From Betaproteobacteria bacterium (GTDB lineage Bacteria > Pseudomonadota > Gammaproteobacteria > Burkholderiales > JACQAP01): DNA of 64,000 bases. Positions 44,159 through 52,098 of the stretch are shown here, one piece after another (positions within the stretch are counted from its first letter, which is position 1; each line of letters starts with the position of its first letter). A program made the translations under genes and the position numbers. The stretch covers positions 204,942 through 268,941 of the forward strand of contig JACQAP010000021.1 of assembly GCA_016194905.1 (NCBI GenBank), given 5' to 3'. The notes under the pieces were generated by a model that was given only the letters and a program-made list of their open reading frames with translations, was not told the origin of the DNA and searched no databases.

Positions 44159-45562
44159 TCAGGCGGCCCGGCCTCGCGTCACCCGTTGAAACAACTGGTC
44201 GAGAAGCTGCATGGCCAGATCGATCTCCTCGTAAGTGATGTCCAGAGAAGGCGCGAGCGTAATGACATTCTTGTGATAGCCGCCTATGTCGAGCACGAGT
44301 CCGTAACGCTTGCCGCCGACGTCGAGATCGGCTTTCATCGCTTCGTCAACCATGCGATCGACGATCGCCTTGTCCGGTGTGAAGCCGTCGTCGGCGCAGA
44401 TTTCTATCCGCAGAGCCATGCCCATCCCGTCGACGTCGCCGATGATCCGGTAGCGGCGTTTCAAATCGCGCAAATTTTCGAGCAGATATGCGCCTTTCTC
44501 TCGGGTTAGTGTTTCGTAGTCCGTCTCCGACATGAGCTTCAGGGTTTCGAGGGCCACGGCGGTGCCGAGCGGGTTAGACGAGAATGTCGAGTGCGTCGAA
44601 CCCGGTGGAAACAGTTCTGGGTTGATGAGTTCCTCGCGTGCCCAAAGACCGGCGATCGGATTGAGGCCGTTTGTAAGCGCTTTGCCGAAAACAATTACAT
44701 CCGGCTTTACGCCGAAGTTTTCAATCGCCCAGAATTTTCCGGCGCGATAGAAGCCCATTTGAATTTCGTCGTCGACGAGCAGTATCTTGCGCGCCTCCAG
44801 TATTTGCTTGAGCTTTTCAAAGTAACCCGGCGGCGGAACGACGTAACCACCCGTGCCCTGAATTGCTTCCACAAAAAAAGCAGCAAATTCCGCCGCACCC
44901 GCTTTCGCATCCCATACGCCGTAATACTCGGTGTCAAACAATCTGGCGAACTGGTCTACACAGTAAAGGCCGCAGTCTTCGCGCTTTTTCCCGTACGGGC
45001 AGCGAAAGCAGTATGGAAACGGCACAAACTGCGCGCGTTCGCCGAAATGTCCGTACCGTCTGCGGTAGCGATAAGACGAAGTAATCGCGGAAGCACCCAA
45101 CGTGCGGCCGTGGTAGCCGCCTTCGAAGGCGAACATCAAGCTCTTCCCGGCGGAAGCGTTTCGAACCAACTTGAGTGCATCTTCGATCGACTGCGATCCG
45201 CCGACATTGAAGTGGACGCGGCCTTTCATGTCCCAGGTCTTTTCGACTTGCTGTGCGATCCTTTTTGCCAGATCCACCTTTTCCTTGTGGACGTACTGGC
45301 TGGCCAGTTGAGGAAGCGTATCGATTTGCTTCTTCAGGGCTGCGTTCAGTCTTGGATTCGCATAACCAAAATTGCAGGCCGAATACCACATCTGCAGATC
45401 GAGATAAGGACGATCCTCGGTGTCGTAGAGAAACGAACCCTCGCAACGCGCAAAGATCTTTGGGGGTTCCAGGTAGTGGACCGTATCGCCAAACGAGCAG
45501 TATTTGGCTTCGTCTTTTAGGACTTCCTCGTCAGGCGTCACTCGAAATCTCCGTGAAATCAT
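44159..45562 (-). CDS. Class III PLP aminotransferase with a four-Cys insert
   Basis: A 467-residue class III aminotransferase. Lys294 in VIVFGKALTNG is the PLP lysine and LLVDDEIQMG the cofactor Asp segment. An insert at residues ~184-202 has four cysteines (185, 188, 197, 201), spaced CX2C-X8-CX3C, that could bind zinc or form disulfides; I recall similar inserts in a subset of aminobutyrate-type enzymes and racemases. It starts inside the last part of the phosphatase gene (32-base overlap). Substrate unknown; omega-amino or aldehyde acceptors are typical for the class, and a phospho-lyase role is possible given the neighbour. Confidence 0.88.
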   Translation of the reverse strand: MISRRFRVTPDEEVLKDEAKYCSFGDTVHYLEPPKIFARCEGSFLYDTEDRPYLDLQMWYSACNFGYANPRLNAALKKQIDTLPQLASQYVHKEKVDLAKRIAQQVEKTWDMKGRVHFNVGGSQSIEDALKLVRNASAGKSLMFAFEGGYHGRTLGASAITSSYRYRRRYGHFGERAQFVPFPYCFRCPYGKKREDCGLYCVDQFARLFDTEYYGVWDAKAGAAEFAAFFVEAIQGTGGYVVPPPGYFEKLKQILEARKILLVDDEIQMGFYRAGKFWAIENFGVKPDVIVFGKALTNGLNPIAGLWAREELINPELFPPGSTHSTFSSNPLGTAVALETLKLMSETDYETLTREKGAYLLENLRDLKRRYRIIGDVDGMGMALRIEICADDGFTPDKAIVDRMVDEAMKADLDVGGKRYGLVLDIGGYHKNVITLAPSLDITYEEIDLAMQLLDQLFQRVTRGRAA

Positions 45563-46247
45563 TGTTAAAAACTAAGGTTGTATTTAGCGCGGCAAGTACC
45601 GGTAAGAGCTGACGCTTGACATCCAGAAACGAGGAAAAGGGCAAATAGGGAATCGCGTTCGTCGTACAGTATTCGAGCAACCGATCCTTTGCGAATACGA
45701 AGTCCGCGCGTGATGCAAGACAAACATCGGATAAACCGTCACCGATGAGAAGCGTGAAACTATCACGACGCGCTTTCTCGCCTCGAGTTGGCGCGATCGC
45801 ACATTTGCAGGTACCGGCCTGGACATTGCAATCCGGCTTCGAATGCGGAAATTCCAGGCGATAGCGGTTGCCGGGGAGCGTCACCAGCGCGTTGGCCTTC
45901 ACGCGCAGGTTGGAAAATTTGTTGTTCCCCAGAATGCGCTTGATGGCGTAGTCAATCCCGTCGCTCACGACATGCAAATTGATTTCATCGAATCCTTTGC
46001 ACCAGTCGACAAAAGACGAGAACGACGGATCGATTTCGACCGTATCAAGATAATGATTGAGGCTCTCATAGTCCGCTTGGATAAGGGAGACTTGGCGCGC
46101 CATGCAATCGCGCGATCCTATCTGGCCGGCCAACCATTGCGCTTCAACGTCTTTCCACGACTCGTCCGCGAAGCGTTCAAGCAGGCTGTCTGTGACATCT
46201 TCTAACGCGATGGTGCCATCAAAGTCACAGATGATATTCACATCCAT
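45531..46247 (-). CDS. HAD-IB phosphatase (MtnX-like)
   Basis: About 238 residues from the ATG at 46247; an open frame extends 27 codons upstream but the domain begins at MDVNIICDFDGT. Asp8 and Asp10 of the DFDGT motif, the Ser in LHVVSDG and the later LIGDGLSD acidic motif are present. A Cys-rich loop (CNVQAGTCKCAIAP) sits in the cap. It resembles MtnX/SerB-type enzymes that dephosphorylate small metabolites. It overlaps the aminotransferase gene by 32 bases, suggesting consecutive steps. Confidence 0.8.
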   Translation of the reverse strand: MDVNIICDFDGTIALEDVTDSLLERFADESWKDVEAQWLAGQIGSRDCMARQVSLIQADYESLNHYLDTVEIDPSFSSFVDWCKGFDEINLHVVSDGIDYAIKRILGNNKFSNLRVKANALVTLPGNRYRLEFPHSKPDCNVQAGTCKCAIAPTRGEKARRDSFTLLIGDGLSDVCLASRADFVFAKDRLLEYCTTNAIPYLPFSSFLDVKRQLLPVLAALNTTLVFNNDFTEISSDA

Positions 46248-46412
46248 TTCGAGTCCGTTCGGTCCCACAACACGATGTCGAAGTCGTTCCTCCTGCCGCA
46301 CGTAAAGCGACCTCTCACGGTGTGTCATCAGGTTTCTACGCTCATGGTGGTGTTACTTTTAGGATTGTAACGGACGGGCGCCTTATCGGGCCGCTATTGA
46401 TGAACCAGATCG

Positions 46413-46438
46413 CGCTGCCTTTAATAACAAAGGCAGCG
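46413..46438. other. 10-bp inverted repeat upstream of the phosphatase gene
   Basis: Perfect arms CGCTGCCTTT / AAAGGCAGCG with a 6-base loop, in the 365-bp gap between the cluster and the IS element. It looks like a bidirectional terminator with only short T-runs, or an operator for the leftward operon. Apart from this, 46329-46693 holds no gene that I can support. Confidence 0.45.
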
Positions 46439-46719
46439 ACACGCCCCCTTGGAAATCAAAAGCGAACTGCGGTAGACGCAATCGAATGAAGAATGCAGTT
46501 GCGCGGACATGCCGGTCGCACGATCGTTTTCTTATGTTTCGAATAAACTTCGTTGAACGCCGCGCTGCGTTCCACGTCTGACCAAACCAACATTTGGAGC
46601 GTTATTTTAATGGGTCCTGAGTAATATTATCTTGCTGACTGAATAGAATAATCGATATTGCTTAAGCGAAACTTAAATTCGGCAACAGGATGTTTGGCAT
46701 CACCCCGGTATTCCGGACA

Positions 46720-47606
46720 CTAACCTAAGCTCTGCCAAGCTTTCTCGAACGCGTCCGGGCTGACCAGGCCGAGCGTAGAGTGCCGACGCCGGGGATTGTA
46801 GAACCGTTCGATGTAGTCGAACACCTCGGCGCGTGCCTCATCCCGGCTGGCGTACTGCCGGCGGTTAAGCCGCTCACGCTTGAGCGTGGAGAAGAAGCTC
46901 TCGATCGCTGCGTTGTCCCAACAGTCGCCCTTTTTGCTCATGCTGCAGCTAATGCCCTGATGGGCCAGCAGGCGCTGAAAGTCTTCGCTCGTGTACTGGC
47001 TGCCCTGGTCGCAGTGATGCAGCAGCTCGGTCGGTCTTCCTCTTCGCCAAATCGCCATCATCAGTGCATCGATCACGAGTTGCGCACTCATGTTCGCATT
47101 CATCGACCAGCCCACCACCTTGCGACTGAACAGATCCAGTACCACGGCAACATAGAGCCACCCTTCTGCCATCCACAGGTAGGTAAAGTCCGCCACCCAT
47201 TTGCGGTTCGGACCGACGGCCTCGAATTGCCGATCCAGGATATTGGGCGCAATGCTGTGCTCGGGCCGTAATCCTTCATCGGTGGGACGTCTGCGCCGCT
47301 TCGGGCGCGCACGCAGCAAGGCCAAGTGCATCAATCGGGCCGTCCTGCGCTTTCCGCAGTGCTCACCCCAGTCCTTCAGGTCTCGTGCCACCCGCACCGC
47401 CCCGTAGGTGCTATCGCTTGCCATGAAACTCGTGCGAATGATCCCCGTCAACCGGGCATCCTCCATTGAGCGCGCTGGGCGCCCGCACGTGCCAGTCGTA
47501 GAACCCTGCACGCGATACCTTGAGCATCCGGCACATCGTTCTCACCGGCCAGATCGGCTGATGCCCAGCGATGAAGCCATACTTCACGAGGGTTCCTTCG
47601 CGAAGT
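46720..47606 (-). pseudogene. IS3 transposase orfB, frameshifted
   Basis: Encodes a DDE transposase: VADFTYLW, HHCDQGSQYTS and WDNAAIESFFSTLK carry the three acidic residues. The first part (KYGFIAGHQPIWPV, then SRAGFYDWHVRAP) lies in the frame expected after the A7 slippery site, but the rest, from RSMEDARL, is one base out; the break is in a GCGC run near 47468-47480. One base inserted, or a CG pair lost, explains it. Unless an unusual second shift occurs, no full transposase is made. Confidence 0.8.
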
Positions 47607-47886
47607 ACGTCACCGCTTTTTTTAGGATGTCGCGCTCGGTGCTCACCCGCTTCAATTCCCGGCGTAACCGATCAATTTCCGCCTGCTGCTCCGTCTTGAG
47701 CCCCTTGCCCGGTGTCATCTCCCATTTGCCCGCACCAGCTTCCCGAACCCACTTGCCCAGCATTGCGGCATTGAGCCCCAGTTCCTGCGCCACTTGGGCA
47801 CGCGACAATCCGGAACGCGTGGCTAGCCTTACCGCCTCACGCTTGAACTCCGCCGTGAATCTCCTTCTTTGCATTGCACACCTCAC
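47584..47886 (-). CDS. IS3 transposase orfA
   Basis: A 100-residue helix-turn-helix protein (RRRFTAEFKREAVRLATRSG) with a leucine-zipper-like coil (EQQAEIDRLRRELKRV) ending KKAVTYFAKEPS. The A7 run within its 3' part (47617-47623) is the frameshift signal to orfB. Intact in itself. Confidence 0.85.
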   Translation of the reverse strand: MRCAMQRRRFTAEFKREAVRLATRSGLSRAQVAQELGLNAAMLGKWVREAGAGKWEMTPGKGLKTEQQAEIDRLRRELKRVSTERDILKKAVTYFAKEPS

Positions 47887-48206
47887 GTTATCATCTTCTC
47901 ACTTATCAAAGTGTCCGATTTACCGGGGTGATGCCAATAAGAAAAACTAAATTGAGTCTGGCACGACAGACCGTTTTGCGTTGTTTCCAGAACTTGGCGT
48001 TCGGACACTGCGTGTCAGATCAAGTCGCGATACTGCAACATTCTTGGTGCGAATCCGTCGCATCTAGCTCACAAATCCGCACTTCTCTTCATTGTCCTGC
48101 GACAAATCCGGCATGGCCCATCACACAGGATGTACGCTCAACAGCCGGACTGAGACCTCTCATCGCAGTTCTTGAGCGTTCGAGACCACAGCCTGAACTC
48201 AATCGA

Positions 48207-48275
48207 GGTATAGGTCGCACTGTAGGTCAAGATAATTTCATCCGATTTTCACAGCGAACACGTACTGCTGCATCA
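48207..48275. repeat. Copy A of a ~69-base dispersed repeat
   Basis: Aligns without gaps to 54514-54582: about 52 of 69 bases match by eye, and the last 33 (from CGATTTTCA) differ at three. It lies in the debris between the IS3 element and the metalloprotease. On the minus strand both copies encode a similar peptide, QQYVFA(V/M)KI; copy A then hits a stop, so it may be a decayed gene piece shared by the two spots. Confidence 0.6.
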
Positions 48276-48354
48276 CGGGAGAGTAAGCAGAGAAGCGATC
48301 GCTTGGAATCATGGTGTCTTGTCGGCGGGCGAATTGCGGGAATTTATCAGTGAT

Positions 48355-48850
48355 GGGGAGAACTGAAGCCATCGGTACGATTCTCGGGGCCGTACATCGC
48401 AGCGATCGCCGCACTTACGGTTGATCGAGCGGTGCATTCAGAATCTGGGCGCCCGCATCGTGTGCGGGTTCGGCGCGGTGAATCCGAGTTGGATGCGGTG
48501 TTTCTTACTGGGGTGGCCCGTGGAGACGATTTTTCCGACGGCGTTTGAAAAATCATAGAAGTCGCTTCAATCACTGGTTCTGGGGTCAACGGTGTTGATT
48601 TCCACGTCGAGCGGACCCGCATTTTTGTCGGCAAGAGACCCATGTCGACAACGAAGCTGGCGAGCGTACTCTGTGCTCCGAAGGTCAGACACCAAAGCCG
48701 GATGGCCTCGTGCGACACTTCCACGCCCCGCTGGAGCATCATCTCTTGGATATCGGGAAAGCTTAGGCAGAAGTCGGAAGTAAAGCCAAACCCAGCGGGC
48801 GATAGTCTCGCGCGGGACGCGGTAGCCGAGTTATATCGGAGCCCCCAAAG
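48355..48850 (-). pseudogene. IS6-like transposase remnant
   Basis: Minus-strand fragments in two frames recall the N-terminus of IS6-family transposases: GYRVPRETIARWVWLYF in one, then FCLSFPDIQEMMLQRGVEVS and HEAIRLWCLTFGA in another. The DDE core is missing or scrambled; downstream pieces are only loosely similar. With 47938-48354, which holds no supported gene, this is decayed mobile DNA. Confidence 0.65.
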
Positions 48851-49052
48851 GGATCCATTCAGCCATTGCAGCATCTCCAACTGAAGTTGACAATACGTAT
48901 CAAACGGCGATCTGAAGAAATTGCGCTCGAGAGGTCACGGCCGTGGCCGATTCAGTCGGAGTGGGCATTTTTTGTCTGTCAGGCAAGTCAGGGCTGAGAA
49001 ATCTCGCGTATTCCTTGTTTCCAGTCCAGCGCGTCGAGGAGGTGGCTTGATC

Positions 49053-51602
49053 ATGCGAACAATTGTCCTTGTCATTGCGGTCCTTGCCGCACTTTTTTGC
49101 CGGACCGCGTTCGGTGCCGCAATGGCGGTCGTCTCATCCTGTGCGCCCGGCAAGGAGCCGACCAAGCAGACGCTGGTGGGAATGCTTACCGTGCACGTGA
49201 TCTGCGATCGCGTGATATTCGAGATCCCGCTCCGCGGACTCAACCGCGACATTCTCGTAAATACCGAGTTTGCGGCGCTTTCGACGGGCAGTGACTTTGT
49301 TGCGCCGGGCTCGGTTGTGGACAACCGCGTTGTCAGGCTTATCAGACTGGGCAACAAGATTTTTCTCGAGGACGTGCGCTATGAAATTCTGGCGCGGGAA
49401 CAGCCCAACCTGCAGCGCGGCGTCGAGGCGGCCTCACTGCGCACCGTGATCAGGGTTTTCGACATCATCGGCGAGGGCTCTGGAGGTGAAGCACAGATCG
49501 ACGTGACCAGTGTATTTACCAGCGAGGTCCCGGCAGGTTTCGCGCTCGATCTGATGCGCCACTTCCACATGCGCGCGGTCGATCCGAAACGCTCTTACGT
49601 CCAAGCGGTTACGGCTTTCCCCGGAAGCATCGACGTACGCTTCTATCAAACCTGGATGGCGGACCCGGCGGAACTGCGCGGGGCGACCGACAATGAAGAT
49701 CGCCCGGCCACGCTCGGTTTCATTTTTCACGCGAGCATCCTGGCGCTGCCGCAGACGCCGATGCGCGGGCGCTATGCGGATGACCGGGTGGGTTATTTCA
49801 CCGTGCCTTTTGACGACTATGGCACCGGGGAACACGGCAGGGTGCGCCGCGCGTACATCCAGCGCTACCGGCTGGAAAAAAAGGACCCATCGGCGGAAGT
49901 GTCCGAACCGGTGAAGCCGATCGTATTCTATTTGAGCCAGGAAGTTCCCGACCGGTGGCGCCCGTACATCAAGCGCGGAATCGAGGATTGGCAGAAAGTG
50001 TTCGAGAACGCGGGGTTCCGCAACGCCATCCTCGCACGGGACGCGCCGACTTCGCAGGAAGACCCGAATTGGGACCCGGAGGACGTGCGCTACAACGTGG
50101 TGCGATGGACACCGAGTGGCCGCCAGAACGCGATGGGACCGGCGGTGATCGACCCGCGCAGTGGCGAGGTGATTTCCTCGCACGCGATCTTCTGGCACGA
50201 CGTGCTGCGCCTCGCCGAGACCTGGTATTTCACCCAGGTCGGGCCGCTGGACCCGCGCGCGCAGAAACTGCCATTGCCGGAAGAAATAACCGGCGAGATG
50301 CTGCGCTATATCGTTTCTCACGAAATCGGCCACGCGCTCGGCCTGCGTCACAACTTCAAGGGCCATTCGGCCTATACGGTTGCGCAACTGCGCAGCCGAG
50401 AGTGGACCGAGAAATGGGGCAACTCGGCTTCGATCATGGACTATTCGAGGCTCAACTATGTGGCCCAGCCGGAAGACAACGCCTACCTGTTGCCGAAAAT
50501 CGGTCCTTACGACTATTTTGCAATCGAATGGGGATACAAGCCGTTCATGCAGATCGCGGTCGTCGATGGCAAGCGTGTCACCCAGTTCATGGGCAGCGAC
50601 ACCGAGTGGAGCCGGCTCGACCAATTGGCCGCGCGCCAGGTCACGGAGCCGATGCTGCGCTTCGGGGGTGAGGACGAATCGGCCGCGGTGGATCCGCAGG
50701 TCAATACCAACGTGGTAGGCAGCGATCCGATCGAGGCGGCCGACCTTGGGCTGAAGAACATCGACCGGGTGATGCCGATGCTCATTCCCGGCACGACGCA
50801 ACTGGGCGGCAGCTACGCACGCATGGCCGAGATGTACGAAACGTTAATCACACAACGCCATCGAGAACTGCTGGCGGTAGCCAAACTTCCGGGCGGCGTG
50901 GAGGAGACGCGTTATCAGGCCGGGCGCGGCTCGCCGCCGCCGTTCCAAGCGGTTCCGGCGACGCGTCAGCGTGCTGCGGTGAAGTTCCTGCTCGATCGCG
51001 CCTTTCTCACGCCGGGCCCGTTGCTGGATCGTGACGTCTTGTATCGCATGGCGCCTTATGGAGGCGCCAATGCACTGCAGGGCTCCAACGTGCAGTTGCT
51101 GCGCAAACTCATCGATGCGGGGGTGTTCGAGCGCATGGCAGAAGCACGGGAGCTGGACCCCGCCACGAAGGGCTATACCGGCATCGACATGCTCTACGAC
51201 CTGAATGACGGACTGTTCCGCGAACTGGGGGCGCCTGCCCCGGTCATCGAAATGTACCGCCGCAACCTGCAGCGCAATTACGTTCTGCTGTTGCTGGTGG
51301 CGGCTGGAGCCGAGAAGGATCCTCAGGCGGCCTCGAACGCGATCGACTCGCGCAACGTCGATTCCAGTCCGCTGAGCATGCAGGCACGCCATCTGTCGAG
51401 CCAGCGAGCCGCCTATTCGTCCCTTTCCGAGGTGGCGCAGCAATACCGGAAGGACGGTCATCCCAGCGAGTTTCGCGCCGCGTTGCGGCTCGGCGCGGTA
51501 GACCTGCACTCCAAGGTCGACGGGGCAATCGGCCGGGTGAAGCATCCGGCGACGCTGGCGCTGCTGCGCGAGCTCAAAGCGCAACTGGAACGCATGCCCT
51601 GA
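49053..51602 (+). CDS. Exported zinc-dependent metalloprotease
   Basis: An ~850-residue protein from ATG 49053, which starts a good signal peptide (MRTIVLVIAVLAALFCRTA) and follows GGAGG; a 44-codon upstream extension is unlikely. The zinc site is HEIGHALGLRH with Met-turn-like SIMDYSRL. The large N-terminal beta-rich region and the C-terminal helical region match the DUF5117/DUF4953 metalloproteases of Gram-negative bacteria. It probably acts in the periplasm or outside; substrates unknown. It stands alone. Confidence 0.88.
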   Translation: MRTIVLVIAVLAALFCRTAFGAAMAVVSSCAPGKEPTKQTLVGMLTVHVICDRVIFEIPLRGLNRDILVNTEFAALSTGSDFVAPGSVVDNRVVRLIRLGNKIFLEDVRYEILAREQPNLQRGVEAASLRTVIRVFDIIGEGSGGEAQIDVTSVFTSEVPAGFALDLMRHFHMRAVDPKRSYVQAVTAFPGSIDVRFYQTWMADPAELRGATDNEDRPATLGFIFHASILALPQTPMRGRYADDRVGYFTVPFDDYGTGEHGRVRRAYIQRYRLEKKDPSAEVSEPVKPIVFYLSQEVPDRWRPYIKRGIEDWQKVFENAGFRNAILARDAPTSQEDPNWDPEDVRYNVVRWTPSGRQNAMGPAVIDPRSGEVISSHAIFWHDVLRLAETWYFTQVGPLDPRAQKLPLPEEITGEMLRYIVSHEIGHALGLRHNFKGHSAYTVAQLRSREWTEKWGNSASIMDYSRLNYVAQPEDNAYLLPKIGPYDYFAIEWGYKPFMQIAVVDGKRVTQFMGSDTEWSRLDQLAARQVTEPMLRFGGEDESAAVDPQVNTNVVGSDPIEAADLGLKNIDRVMPMLIPGTTQLGGSYARMAEMYETLITQRHRELLAVAKLPGGVEETRYQAGRGSPPPFQAVPATRQRAAVKFLLDRAFLTPGPLLDRDVLYRMAPYGGANALQGSNVQLLRKLIDAGVFERMAEARELDPATKGYTGIDMLYDLNDGLFRELGAPAPVIEMYRRNLQRNYVLLLLVAAGAEKDPQAASNAIDSRNVDSSPLSMQARHLSSQRAAYSSLSEVAQQYRKDGHPSEFRAALRLGAVDLHSKVDGAIGRVKHPATLALLRELKAQLERMP

Positions 51603-51659
51603 GTCGATCGCCTCGCGACAGGTGGGTCGGGCCGAGGTCCCGGCCTGCGCACGCGATCA

Positions 51660-51872
51660 GGTAGCCGGTCGGAAGTAAGGCTGCCGGACGAACCGCGCGG
51701 CGAGGTGCTCGTGCTTTTCACCACCGACCCTGCGCTGACCCGCGAGCGCCTGCAGCACGCCGCGCACGTGCCGGGTTCGTCGGAGATCTCCGTGCCCAGG
51801 GAAATTCTCAATGTGCGGGAGATCCCTCTTCCCGGGACGGCAAAGGTAAACTACGTCGGGCTGAAGGAAGAC
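51660..51872 (+). pseudogene. C-terminal remnant of an acyl-ACP synthetase/acyltransferase
   Basis: About 70 codons resemble the end of Aas-like AMP-dependent acyl-ACP synthetases: VLVLFTTDPALTRERLQHA, then SVPREILNV and REIPLPGTAKVNYVGLKE. The catalytic Lys segment is kept (GTAKVNY) but the rest of the gene is absent. The surrounding 496-bp spacer carries no gene that I can support. Confidence 0.7.
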
Positions 51873-52098
51873 GCCTACCGCGCGCCAGCCGCTGCTTCCG
51901 GTGCTGGCCAGGCAGGAGAAAAACAAACCGGCCGATTTTCGCGGGCCGACCGGTACAGTATCCACGACGTGCCCTCGCGCCGAATGCACGATCATGCGGG
52001 CAATCATTCCTCGGCAACACTGCACCAACCAATCCCCGCCGAAACAGCTTCGCGGACTGGCGTGACTGCTTGTTAGAGGTGCGACAAACGCATTTGCC

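Larger units (their letters stand above)
46694..47937. mobile_element. IS3-family insertion sequence, probably inactive
   Basis: About 1.24 kb bounded by imperfect inverted repeats that begin TTGGCATCACCCCGGTA and match for about 28 bases with three differences (left end 46694, right end 47937). It encodes orfA and orfB on the minus strand with an A7 slippery run at 47617-47623 for the usual -1 frameshift. orfB has a further frameshift (see below). The flanking bases (ATGT and TAAG) do not form a target duplication, which suggests an old insertion or a later rearrangement. Confidence 0.85.

Noticed and set aside
49434-50801. Minus-strand ORF opposite the metalloprotease
   Set aside because: Antisense to a gene with a clear zinc motif.
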